Assembly (NCBI GenBank): GCA_938008665.1
Contig: CALLKA010000197.1
Coordinates: 1 to 32,750 of the forward strand
Direction: 5' to 3'
Length of the DNA stretch: 32,750 nt
From: an uncultured Bacteroidota bacterium
Lineage (GTDB): Bacteria; Bacteroidota; Bacteroidia; Chitinophagales; Chitinophagaceae
Part shown: piece after piece, positions 23,239 through 31,466 of the stretch
How positions within the stretch are numbered: the stretch's first letter is position 1
Layout of the letters: each line of letters begins with the position of its first letter
Made by a program: the position numbers and the translations under genes
The notes under the pieces: model-generated
What the model saw: the letters and a program-made list of their open reading frames with translations, nothing else
Told to the model about the DNA's origin: nothing
The model's database searches: none

Positions 23239-24201
23239 ATGGAATTAGCCAAAAAAGTGATTGGAGCCGAACTCGAGTTATTCGAAAAACATTTTAAAGA
23301 TGCGGTAAAAAGTAGGGTATCCCTGCTGGATCGTATTATGCAATACATTGTAAAACGCAAAGGAAAACAAATGCGTCCGATGTTTGTATTGTTATCGGCA
23401 AAATTACATGGAGAAATTAATGACAGCTCCTACCGCGCTGCCTCCCTAGTGGAATTATTACATACAGCTACCTTGGTGCATGATGACGTCGTGGATGAGG
23501 CCTTTGAAAGAAGGGGCTTTTTCTCCATCAATGCATTGTGGAAAAACAAAATTGCAGTTTTAGTCGGCGACTACTTGTTATCAAAGGGATTATTGTTGTC
23601 ATTAGAAAATAAAGACTTTACCATTTTAACTATTTTATCCAATGCAGTAAAAAATATGAGCGAAGGCGAATTATTGCAAATGGAGAAAACAAGAAATTTA
23701 AATTTTGATGAATCTGTTTACTACGAAATCATCAATGGAAAAACGGCAAGTTTACTCGCATCCAGTTGCGCAGCTGGTGCCTCCTCTGTTTCAAGTGATC
23801 CGGCTGTGATTGAACAAATGCGTGCATTTGGAGAAAATGTAGGTATGGCTTTTCAAATAAAAGATGATTTATTTGATTATGGTGAAGCAAACGTGGGTAA
23901 ACCGACGGGCAACGATATCAAAGAAAAAAAATTGACGCTCCCTTTAATTCATATTTTACAAAAAGTTACGCCCGCTTTAAAAAAGAAAATCATCTATATT
24001 GTTAAAAACAATAATAATGATAAAGACAAGGTGAAATTTGTGATAGACAATGTAGTATCAAACGGTGGCATAGAGTATGCTACTGAAAAAATGATTGAAT
24101 ACCGCGATAAAGCATTAACCATACTCCATTCATTTCCAAACTCAAGTTGCAGAGATGCGCTTGAAGAATTGGTCCGCTATACCACAGACCGAAAATTTTA
24201 A
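23239..24201 (+). CDS. ispB: Long-chain polyprenyl diphosphate synthase (all-trans type)
   Basis: This 320-residue prenyltransferase condenses IPP onto allylic diphosphates to build the quinone side chain, probably menaquinone in this phylum. The first Asp-rich motif is HDDVVDEAFERRG (DDVVD at 82-86) and the second is IKDDLFDYG (DDLFD at 209-213), followed by GNDIKEKKLTLP. The residue five before the first motif is the small Ala77, as expected for long products. Exact chain length cannot be assigned, so the symbol ispB denotes the family. A TTG four codons upstream is open, but the ATG is preferred. Its stop overlaps the recJ start (TAATG). Confidence 0.92.
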   Translation: MELAKKVIGAELELFEKHFKDAVKSRVSLLDRIMQYIVKRKGKQMRPMFVLLSAKLHGEINDSSYRAASLVELLHTATLVHDDVVDEAFERRGFFSINALWKNKIAVLVGDYLLSKGLLLSLENKDFTILTILSNAVKNMSEGELLQMEKTRNLNFDESVYYEIINGKTASLLASSCAAGASSVSSDPAVIEQMRAFGENVGMAFQIKDDLFDYGEANVGKPTGNDIKEKKLTLPLIHILQKVTPALKKKIIYIVKNNNNDKDKVKFVIDNVVSNGGIEYATEKMIEYRDKALTILHSFPNSSCRDALEELVRYTTDRKF

Positions 24202-25898
24202 TGGAAAAAAGATGGAACATATTACAGGCAGATGTACTAAAAGTACAAGCGTTACAAAGCGCACTTAAAATACATCCCATACTTTGTGAACTCCTTGTTC
24301 AAAGAGGCATTGATACCTTTGAAGCAGCAAAACATTATTTCAGACCCAGCATTGACCACTTACACGACCCTTGGTTAATGAAGGATATGCGCATAGCAGT
24401 AACACGAATTCAGGAAGCAGTAAATAAGCAACAAAAAATATTGGTATTTGGTGACTATGATGTTGACGGAACTACATCGGTGGCTACTTTATACCAGTTT
24501 CTGAAAACATTGTCTCCGCATATAGATTATTATATCCCACATAGATATCGAGAGGGCTATGGCATTTCTAAAATAGGGATTGACTTTGCTAAAGAAAATA
24601 ATATTGATTTAATCATTTCAGTGGATTGCGGAATTAAGTCCATTGAACTCATTACCTATGCAAAAAACTTAGGAATTGATTTTATTATTTGCGACCACCA
24701 TTTACCTGATACCATTTTACCGCCTGCTATTGCCATACTGAATCCAAAACAAGTGGATTGCAATTATCCCTACCAAGAACTTTGTGGTTGCGGTGTCGTA
24801 TTTAAATTAATATCGGCCCTTGCGGATACCTATAATTTACCCCCTGAATCCTATTTGCAATTTTTGGATTTAGTCGCGACTGCGATTGCTGCTGACATAG
24901 TCCCATTAACAGATGAAAATAGAACTTTGGCTTTTTTTGGTTTACAAAAAGTAAATCAATCCCCCAGCTTTGGCATATTAGCGCTCATGGAATTAGCCAA
25001 ACAAACTACCCCATTAAAAATTAGCAACTTGGTTTTTGCAGTAGCCCCGCGTATTAATGCTGCAGGCAGAATGGATGACGCAAAAAAAGCAGTCCAATTA
25101 TTTATAGAAAAAGATTATTCAAGTGCCCTAGCCATTGCCTCATTATTGCAACAGGATAATTTAGACAGACGAGAAGCGGATACCAGTATCTCAGAAGAAG
25201 CATTGCAGCAAATTGAAATGGACCCTACGCATGTAACAAAAAAATCCTCGGTGGTATTTCAAGCACATTGGCATAAAGGCGTTGTGGGTATTGTAGCTAG
25301 TAGATTAATTGAAAAACATTACAAGCCAACCATTGTGCTCACGCAAAGCGGAGATGTAATTGCTGGCAGTGCACGCAGTGTATTGGGATTTAATTTATAC
25401 GAAGCACTTCATGCATGTCGCGCACATTTAATCGGTTATGGCGGTCACTTCGCAGCTGCAGGTATGACCATGGCCGTGGATCAATTGGAACCATTTAAAA
25501 TCGCCTTTGAAAAAGCAGTCGCCGAGCGAATCACGATTGAACAGCTGACCCCAGAAATTGCCATCAATTCGGTTTTGGCATTGGATGATATCAATATGAA
25601 CTTCTTTCAAATTATCAGTCAAATGGAACCTTATGGACCCGATAATGTAAGACCGATATTTTTAGCGAAAAATGTTCGTGACGCTGGCTATACCAAGTTG
25701 GTAAAAGAAGCGCATATTAGTTTTCATGTCATTCAAGGACAAAATACCCTAAAAGGTATTGGCTATAACATGCCCCAACATATCGACCTCATTAAATCCG
25801 GAAAGCCCTTTGACCTTGTGTTTCAATTGCAATTAAACGAATGGCAGGGAACACAAACCGTGCAAATGCAGGTCATCGATATTAAAGCTTCCGCTTAA
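24201..25898 (+). CDS. recJ: Single-stranded-DNA-specific 5'-3' exonuclease RecJ
   Basis: This 565-residue DHH-family nuclease acts in recombination, mismatch and base-excision repair. Metal-binding motifs are FGDYDVDGTTS (Asp85, Asp87, Asp89), SVDCGIKS (Asp142), CDHHLPD (165-171) and, in the DHHA1 part, GYGGHFAAAGMT (about 413-424). The C-terminal OB-like domain carries EPYGPDNVRPIF. Length matches E. coli RecJ (577). It starts inside the stop codon of the polyprenyl synthase gene (one-base overlap), so translation is probably coupled. A hairpin terminator follows. Confidence 0.96.
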   Translation: MEKRWNILQADVLKVQALQSALKIHPILCELLVQRGIDTFEAAKHYFRPSIDHLHDPWLMKDMRIAVTRIQEAVNKQQKILVFGDYDVDGTTSVATLYQFLKTLSPHIDYYIPHRYREGYGISKIGIDFAKENNIDLIISVDCGIKSIELITYAKNLGIDFIICDHHLPDTILPPAIAILNPKQVDCNYPYQELCGCGVVFKLISALADTYNLPPESYLQFLDLVATAIAADIVPLTDENRTLAFFGLQKVNQSPSFGILALMELAKQTTPLKISNLVFAVAPRINAAGRMDDAKKAVQLFIEKDYSSALAIASLLQQDNLDRREADTSISEEALQQIEMDPTHVTKKSSVVFQAHWHKGVVGIVASRLIEKHYKPTIVLTQSGDVIAGSARSVLGFNLYEALHACRAHLIGYGGHFAAAGMTMAVDQLEPFKIAFEKAVAERITIEQLTPEIAINSVLALDDINMNFFQIISQMEPYGPDNVRPIFLAKNVRDAGYTKLVKEAHISFHVIQGQNTLKGIGYNMPQHIDLIKSGKPFDLVFQLQLNEWQGTQTVQMQVIDIKASA

Positions 25899-25919
25899 CT
25901 ACCCCACTCATTTAAACAA

Positions 25920-25963
25920 TAAAGCGAAGTAGTATTTACACCACTTCGCTTTACCTTATTTTT
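25920..25963. terminator. Bidirectional terminator between recJ and htpG
   Basis: TAAAGCGAAGT (25920-25930) and ACTTCGCTTTA (25943-25953) form an 11-bp stem with a 12-base loop. On the plus strand it is followed by CCTTATTTTTA, and on the minus strand by TTGTTTAAAT. It lies between convergent genes and could serve both. Confidence 0.8.
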
Positions 25964-26000
25964 ATATGTAAAATTGCAGCAACAAAATTGCTAAAAAATA

Positions 26001-27875
26001 TTACTTCAATAAGTCAACACTTCTATTGATGAAGTTGGTCAACTCCGCACCTTTTAACAAGCCTTGTGAAAGCAATGCCAAGTCCGCTAAATTACGCGCT
26101 TGCTTTTGTTGCTTATCTACATCTGGTTCCTTTAATAAGGTTTGATAAATGGGGTGATTGCCATTCACGGTTAAATGAACTTCATCTGGCATCTGCGCAT
26201 AAAATGCAGTCATTCCGCCACCACCCATGCCTGCCATATCTTTCATTCGACGCATAAACTCAGGACGTGTTGCAACAATCGGTGCCGCATCCTGGCTTAA
26301 TCCTTTTACCTCCACTGTTAAAGTGATTTCAGGGACTTGGAATTCAAATAATTTTTTAGCTTGTTCCACTTCGTCTTTGGACAATATTGAATCTACATTT
26401 TCTTGCTTATCAATTAAATTGTCAACCACATCTGCATCCACACGAACAAACTGCACCCCTTCCCATTTCATTTCCACATTATTAATGAAGGCAGCATCAA
26501 CCATGGTTTCTAACTTAACCACTTTATATCCCTTCGCTACTGCAGCTTGAATAAAAGCATCTTGTTGCACAGGATTGGTCGTGTATAATAATACTTGCTT
26601 ACCGTCCTTGTTTTTTTGCGTTGCAGCTGTAGTTGTTTTATATTCATCCAGCGTATAAAAAGTACCTGCATTTGCAGCATCTTCCATGATTAAAAACTTA
26701 TTCGCTTTATCTAAAAACTTATCGTCTGTAATCATACCATACTTAACAAACAAACCTAAGCTTTCCCACTTTTCTTCAAAAGACTTACGATCGCTATTAA
26801 ATATTTCCTCTAATTTGTCTGCCACTTTTTTGGTAATGTGTGCATTAATTTTTTTCACATTTGGATCCCCTTGCAAATAGCTACGACTTACATTTAATGG
26901 AATGTCTGGACTATCAATAACCCCATGTAATAACATTAAAAATTCAGGAACAATATCCTTTACCTCATCAGTTACAAATACTTGGTTACAGTACAGCTGA
27001 ATTTTATCCTTTTGTATTTCAAAACTTTGTTTGATTTTAGGGAAATACAAAACACCTGTTAAATTAAAAGGATAGTCCACGTTTAAATGAATCCAAAACA
27101 AAGGTGTTTCCCCAAATGGATATAACTCCTTATAAAACTTTTCATAATCTTCTTTGGTTAAATCAGCAGGTTTACGCACCCAAATTGGATTGGTATTATT
27201 GATTGATTTTTCGATCTCTAATTCTTCTGCTTTACCTTCTTCCTTTGTCGCTTCTTTTTTCTCGGCATTGGCATCAGTGAAATAAATAGCTACAGGTAAA
27301 AATTTACAAAATCTTTCTAATATTGATTTCACACGATGCGGATCCAAAAATTCGGCACTTTCCTCATTAATATGCAAAACAATTTTTGTACCCCTTGCAC
27401 TATAATCCACTTCATACAATTCATATTCGGTACTGCCATCGCAACTCCAAAATACACCAGGGGTGTCCGTATGACTTTTACTAAAAATATCTACTTTATC
27501 ACTCACCATAAAGGAGCTATAAAAACCCAAACCAAAATGACCAATGATACTGGTGTCCTTGTATTTATTAACAAACTCCTCGGCGCCACTAAATGCCACT
27601 TGGTTAATATACTTGTCCACTTCGGCACTTGACATACCAATACCATTATCAATAATGGATAAAGTTTTTTCCTTGGCATCTAAAACAACATCTACCCTTA
27701 AATCACCAATGGCCCCTTTCACTTCCCCTTTGCCACTTAATGTTTTTAATTTTTGAGACGCATCCACAGCGTTACTCACTAACTCCCTTAAAAATATCTC
27801 GTGATCGCTATAAAGAAACTTCTTAATGATTGGAAAGATGTTCTCTGTCTGAACCCTTATTTGACCTTTTTGCAT
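26001..27875 (-). CDS. htpG: Chaperone HtpG (Hsp90 family)
   Basis: This is a 624-residue ATP-dependent dimeric chaperone, the same length as E. coli HtpG. The N-terminal GHKL ATPase has FLRELVSNAVDAS (Glu and Asn of the ATP site), SIIDNGIGMS and IGHFGLGFYSSFMV. The middle domain contains GVLYFPK, LYCNQVFVTDE and DSPDIPLNVSRSYLQGD. The C-terminal dimerisation domain ends without an MEEVD tail. A Lys/Glu-rich linker of about 25 residues separates the first two domains (around 225-250). The reading that starts 16 codons earlier begins at TTG and adds a hydrophobic stretch foreign to the family, so MQKGQIRVQTEN is used. A weak box TTTCTTTG lies about 26 bases upstream. Confidence 0.97.
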   Translation of the reverse strand: MQKGQIRVQTENIFPIIKKFLYSDHEIFLRELVSNAVDASQKLKTLSGKGEVKGAIGDLRVDVVLDAKEKTLSIIDNGIGMSSAEVDKYINQVAFSGAEEFVNKYKDTSIIGHFGLGFYSSFMVSDKVDIFSKSHTDTPGVFWSCDGSTEYELYEVDYSARGTKIVLHINEESAEFLDPHRVKSILERFCKFLPVAIYFTDANAEKKEATKEEGKAEELEIEKSINNTNPIWVRKPADLTKEDYEKFYKELYPFGETPLFWIHLNVDYPFNLTGVLYFPKIKQSFEIQKDKIQLYCNQVFVTDEVKDIVPEFLMLLHGVIDSPDIPLNVSRSYLQGDPNVKKINAHITKKVADKLEEIFNSDRKSFEEKWESLGLFVKYGMITDDKFLDKANKFLIMEDAANAGTFYTLDEYKTTTAATQKNKDGKQVLLYTTNPVQQDAFIQAAVAKGYKVVKLETMVDAAFINNVEMKWEGVQFVRVDADVVDNLIDKQENVDSILSKDEVEQAKKLFEFQVPEITLTVEVKGLSQDAAPIVATRPEFMRRMKDMAGMGGGGMTAFYAQMPDEVHLTVNGNHPIYQTLLKEPDVDKQQKQARNLADLALLSQGLLKGAELTNFINRSVDLLK

Positions 27876-27938
27876 AATTATTACATTTAGTAGTAGACTA
27901 GCAAAGAAAATACCAAATAACAAATGCTGACAGACTGT

Positions 27939-27959
27939 CCTTCAATAAGCCTATTGAGG
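27939..27959 (-). terminator. Hairpin overlapping the 3' end of the DUF5689 gene
   Basis: CCTTCAATA, AGCC, TATTGAGG can form an 8-bp stem with one G-U pair across the stop codon of the DUF5689 gene. No T-run follows, so a terminator role ahead of htpG is only possible. Confidence 0.3.
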
Positions 27960-28796
27960 TAAATTTTGCAGCCAAGCAGCCCCTGTACATCGCTTATTTT
28001 TTAACAAAATGTCACTTGTGTCACGAATCAATAACTGCTTTTCACTATTGTACACCGAGTAAATCCCAATCACAGATCCGTTACCTGTAGGGGTGGCAAT
28101 ACCGGCAAAATCGGCATATCCGCTGGACCGTATATAAATAGTTCCTCCCGTACAAAACTTTAATGCCCTACTGGCCCCCGTTTTATTTTTATAATCCGCA
28201 TAAGTTTGTCCGGTATCTGTTGCTGAAAATTCAACATTCATAATTCTAATTAATCTGCCTTGTAAAGAATCTCCTAAATTTTTAAATGCAACTTCGATTG
28301 GAATAATTTTATAATGATCAGAAAGCGTGGTAATATGTTTTTCAAACAAAGGCACCGGTATACCACCTGTGACTAAAGTGCCGTTGGAGGTATCCACCCC
28401 TGCTACCAATTGTTGCATTTTTCGGTAGTCCGTTAAAAATAAATATTGAATACGCACCCGTAAGAAAGCACCCACTGGATAATTTTGGTATAAATTGGTT
28501 CCATCCAATAGCAAAACAATCCCCCCAGTGCTGTCTTGAATAATGATTGACTTGTAAATATTATCATGCTCATCATTCCCCACCACCACCCCTTCAATCA
28601 TCCATGATTTTGTAATTGGTTCCACCCGATTTGTCAAATGTAATTTTCGTAAATTTTTTATAGTGATTAATGTATCCGTTGAAAGCCCAATTACTTTTTC
28701 AGCGTAAGCCGTTTTTTTTAAGCAGGCCGAAAAAAACAACATGGAAATAATGAATAATAAATTAAAAAATGAATAGTACCGATTTTGATTTTTCAT
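27951..28796 (-). CDS. DUF5689-type lipoprotein
   Basis: This 281-residue lipoprotein has a signal peptide with a lipobox ending FFSAC (Cys25). The central region (about 65-170) matches the DUF5689 pattern: IEGVVVGNDEHDNIYKSIIIQD, GGIVLLLDGTNLYQNYPVGAFLRVRI, then ITTLSDHYKIIPIEV. These domains have an OB-fold-like look and occur on surface lipoproteins or nucleases of Bacteroidota. The C-terminal part (about 180-281) has alternating strands and ends with CTGAAWLQNLPQ. The gene lies downstream of the receptor-like gene on the same strand, with an EEP nuclease gene diverging upstream. I infer a surface accessory protein binding what the barrel imports. Confidence 0.83.
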   Translation of the reverse strand: MKNQNRYYSFFNLLFIISMLFFSACLKKTAYAEKVIGLSTDTLITIKNLRKLHLTNRVEPITKSWMIEGVVVGNDEHDNIYKSIIIQDSTGGIVLLLDGTNLYQNYPVGAFLRVRIQYLFLTDYRKMQQLVAGVDTSNGTLVTGGIPVPLFEKHITTLSDHYKIIPIEVAFKNLGDSLQGRLIRIMNVEFSATDTGQTYADYKNKTGASRALKFCTGGTIYIRSSGYADFAGIATPTGNGSVIGIYSVYNSEKQLLIRDTSDILLKNKRCTGAAWLQNLPQ

Positions 28797-28831
28797 AAAA
28801 TGATATTTTGGATGAATAAAGAAGTATTAAT

Positions 28832-28898
28832 TAGAAGACATTTTAATAGAAGAGGTGATTGTAGAAGAAGTTTTTATAGAAGATATTTTTATTGAATT
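28832..28898. repeat. 15-bp tandem repeat with a constant heptamer TAGAAGA
   Basis: TAGAAGA occurs at 28832, 28847, 28862 and 28877, exactly 15 bases apart each time, with a degenerate fifth unit (TTGAATT) at 28892 and a weak earlier one (TAAAGAA) at 28817. The eight bases between copies vary but are T-rich. The array fills most of the space between the receptor gene and the DUF5689 gene, and its last unit runs into the receptor stop codon. On the transcribed strand the unit reads TCTTCTA. Confidence 0.8.
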
Positions 28899-31342
28899 TG
28901 TAATTGCGCCCCTAAGGCATAGGTTGTTCCTTGGTCATACATATATTTCAAAGGAAATTTTTCAAGTCGAAATGCTGCATAATCAAACCTGGATTGTTCA
29001 AAAGAAAAAAGCGGGATGAGCGTATTTAATACATTTCGTATACTCGCGCTAAATCGGATTGTCTGTTTTTTGTTTTTGATAGCAAACGTATATTGCTTAG
29101 ACATAAACACATTAAATACCCATTGATTGGGCAAGTAATTTTCGGATTGAATCAGATTCCAATTTACATCATTGTCAATTTGATTTTTCAATAACATAGA
29201 ACGCCTGAAATAATTGTAATCAATGGACCTTTTCAAAGAATAAACGCCCGTAATGCCAATTCTACTTGAATAATCAGGCTGGTATTGTATCGAAATAGCT
29301 TGCACCCATTGCGGATTGGAAGTTGCTGGCAGTCCTTGTAATTGAAGCACCCCTGATTCCACTTTGTATAAATCGTTCACCAATCTAATTTCATACAAGG
29401 GATTATTTGCGATGTAGTAACGACCAAAACTAGTCACTGCAGACAATTGCAGCGGCCCACCAAATTGTGTTTCCATACCCAACTCAACACCTTTATGAAT
29501 AGTTTGCATTTGCCCTAGCATCCCATACACAAAAGCAAAAAAATGATCATGGTAAAACAAATTTTTTTCACTGGCATTTGCAATGGATTGCCAAAAAATA
29601 GACATATTAATTTTAGTATATACGCCCCTATAAAACAAAGCAAGATCAATACCGCGATGTAATTCAGGCAAAATAAAACTAGCCGTATTAGGATGAACAG
29701 CAGGATCTAAATAAATATCGCTTGAATTAGGGGCATTGGTTTGTTGAAACAAAATTGTTTTTGCATAAAACCGACCGGAAAACTTATATAAATATTGGGC
29801 CTTCAATCCATAGGAAGGAAATGACAAAACAGAGGACTGCCCCAGTGCTTGCACAGGGAATAATCCATTTTGATTAAACCCTGTTCGACTAAAGCGATTG
29901 TTTTCGTATTTAAGAGAAACACCAAATTCATATTTTGCCATTTGTTTATGGAGTTGCCCCCATAATTGTAATTGTGAATTTTGCAATGCATAATCACCTC
30001 CCCAACTTTGTCCCGCTTTTATTTTTTGGTCTGGCCGCCTAATTTCATTTTGAAAATTAGTCGCCGATCCATTGTCATCCACCCATCCATTATAATTAAG
30101 AAAATAATTTCCACCCAACAGGTTTTCAATGACATTATAATTTCTGATCACATCGTTTGCGCCGTGCAAACCAATTTGGCCTGACCATTCCAAAGGAAAT
30201 TGGTATTCCAATCGCATAGAAAATCGTATTAACTGAACTTTAGCCACTTTGGCATTAATGATATAAAAGGATTGTTGTGTCGCATTGGATTGGTTGATCT
30301 TCTCCAAGTGATCAAAGTCAATTTGTAGTGCTTGTGGATTTGACGTGAACCAATCCAATAATTTTTTTCTCACTAAACTATCCTTGCTATAACTAGGTAA
30401 ATATTTATAATAATCCGGTCGCGGATCCAATGTTTTGGTCCAATCCATTTGGAATTTTTTTTGTACCCCTAGCGCTACACCCATTTGCATATATAGTATC
30501 GCTGTTTCACGCCATTTTTTTTCATACCTAAAATAAGTAACAGGCACATCGCCACTTTTTTGATTCGGATAAAAGGGCTTGCCCTTATACCAACCCCAAC
30601 TTGGATTATAATTACGTTGCGTTGACAAATCAAAGGCCTCACGAACCGATGGCGCAATTTTTCCTTGCGCCACATGATCCCACCAAATTGTCATTCCAAT
30701 AGATTGCTCCTGTTTTAATTGCTTATCCATACTCAAGGCAAATCCAGTTAATTTTTTAAAGCCATTTGGAATTAAACCCATGGGCGCTTGCTGAAAAACG
30801 GCATTGAATTGATAGGACCAATGCTGTTTTTTAAGGGGCCCACTATTCAATTGTAATTGCCCTTCATACACAAAGGAACTATTTGAAAACCTTGTTGCTA
30901 CGGTAACTGCTTTTTTTAAAAAGCGGGTGTTCCCTGTTAAATAACTAACCGAGCCAGGATTGCCAAAACCCAAGTTTGAATATTCAAAATTGGAGACCAT
31001 CTCAATGGAATGAAATGCCTTGTACAAGGCTGCATAACTATTGAATGAATCCCAATTACCAATTTTACTTTGCCAATTAATTCCATCAATAAAACTGCCC
31101 CTATTCGAGGATTGGCCTCGCGGTACCCAACTAAAAACAAAACCATTATACTGTGATAAACTATAGATCGGCAAGGAAGATGAAGACAATAAAGTAGGCA
31201 CCCAATTGGCGCTAAATTCTATCAGCATTTCCCTGTTTTGCAAACCTGTATTTTCTTTGGCCTCTTCCTCCTGCGCCATGATTGGCTGATGCAGACAAAG
31301 TAAGAAGAGAAAATATAAGATGCGACAAAATCGATGACTCAT
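28889..31342 (-). CDS. TonB-dependent-receptor-like outer-membrane barrel protein, lacking the usual N-terminal domain
   Basis: This 817-residue protein has a signal peptide (RILYFLFLLCLHQPIMAQ). After only ~20 residues comes a plug-like segment (LIEFSANWVPTLLSSSS, YNGFVFSWVPRGQSSNRGSFIDGINW, about 36-92), comparable to the plug of Bacteroidota receptors that reads LL..S.D.F....F.....R.RG.....V..NG. A long series of amphipathic beta strands follows, with YNPSWGWYKGKPFYPNQ as in that receptor group. There is no CarboxypepD_reg domain or evident Ton box ahead of the plug. It is the first gene on its strand, followed by the DUF5689 lipoprotein and divergent from the EEP nuclease. The substrate is unknown; nucleic acid breakdown products are a guess from context. 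Confidence 0.8.
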   Translation of the reverse strand: MSHRFCRILYFLFLLCLHQPIMAQEEEAKENTGLQNREMLIEFSANWVPTLLSSSSLPIYSLSQYNGFVFSWVPRGQSSNRGSFIDGINWQSKIGNWDSFNSYAALYKAFHSIEMVSNFEYSNLGFGNPGSVSYLTGNTRFLKKAVTVATRFSNSSFVYEGQLQLNSGPLKKQHWSYQFNAVFQQAPMGLIPNGFKKLTGFALSMDKQLKQEQSIGMTIWWDHVAQGKIAPSVREAFDLSTQRNYNPSWGWYKGKPFYPNQKSGDVPVTYFRYEKKWRETAILYMQMGVALGVQKKFQMDWTKTLDPRPDYYKYLPSYSKDSLVRKKLLDWFTSNPQALQIDFDHLEKINQSNATQQSFYIINAKVAKVQLIRFSMRLEYQFPLEWSGQIGLHGANDVIRNYNVIENLLGGNYFLNYNGWVDDNGSATNFQNEIRRPDQKIKAGQSWGGDYALQNSQLQLWGQLHKQMAKYEFGVSLKYENNRFSRTGFNQNGLFPVQALGQSSVLSFPSYGLKAQYLYKFSGRFYAKTILFQQTNAPNSSDIYLDPAVHPNTASFILPELHRGIDLALFYRGVYTKINMSIFWQSIANASEKNLFYHDHFFAFVYGMLGQMQTIHKGVELGMETQFGGPLQLSAVTSFGRYYIANNPLYEIRLVNDLYKVESGVLQLQGLPATSNPQWVQAISIQYQPDYSSRIGITGVYSLKRSIDYNYFRRSMLLKNQIDNDVNWNLIQSENYLPNQWVFNVFMSKQYTFAIKNKKQTIRFSASIRNVLNTLIPLFSFEQSRFDYAAFRLEKFPLKYMYDQGTTYALGAQLQIQ

Positions 31343-31466
31343 TGATTGGCCTTTTATTGAAAACGCAATATGAATAATTCAAAAAAGCAAAACATTGCGG
31401 TTAATACGCTCATAAATACAAATAAATAAACCTTGATTACGGGATTGAAAATGAATAAACTAAATC
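31343..31466. promoter_or_regulatory. Divergent control region between the receptor and the EEP nuclease
   Basis: These 124 AT-rich bases separate the two divergent genes and must hold both promoters, but no exact TAnnTTTG is present on either strand. Two symmetric elements are visible: TGAATAATTCA (31371-31381) and the spaced arms CGCAAT (31364-31369) / ATTGCG (31394-31399). They could bind a regulator acting on both directions. Confidence 0.35.

Noticed and set aside
27876..27923. N-terminal hydrophobic extension of HtpG that would look like a signal peptide
   Set aside because: It depends on a TTG start, has no counterpart in the family, and overlaps the probable promoter. The shorter form has exactly the E. 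coli HtpG length.
28800..28895. Small plus-strand open frame across the 15-bp array encoding an Arg-rich RRxF-type pentapeptide repeat
   Set aside because: It starts next to the DUF5689 start on the other strand, has no promoter box, and its regularity follows from the DNA repeat itself. Any frame of a 15-bp repeat gives a 5-residue repeat.
28832..28898. The 15-bp repeats as a CRISPR array
   Set aside because: The constant part is 7 bases and the variable part 8, far below CRISPR repeat and spacer lengths, and no cas genes are nearby.
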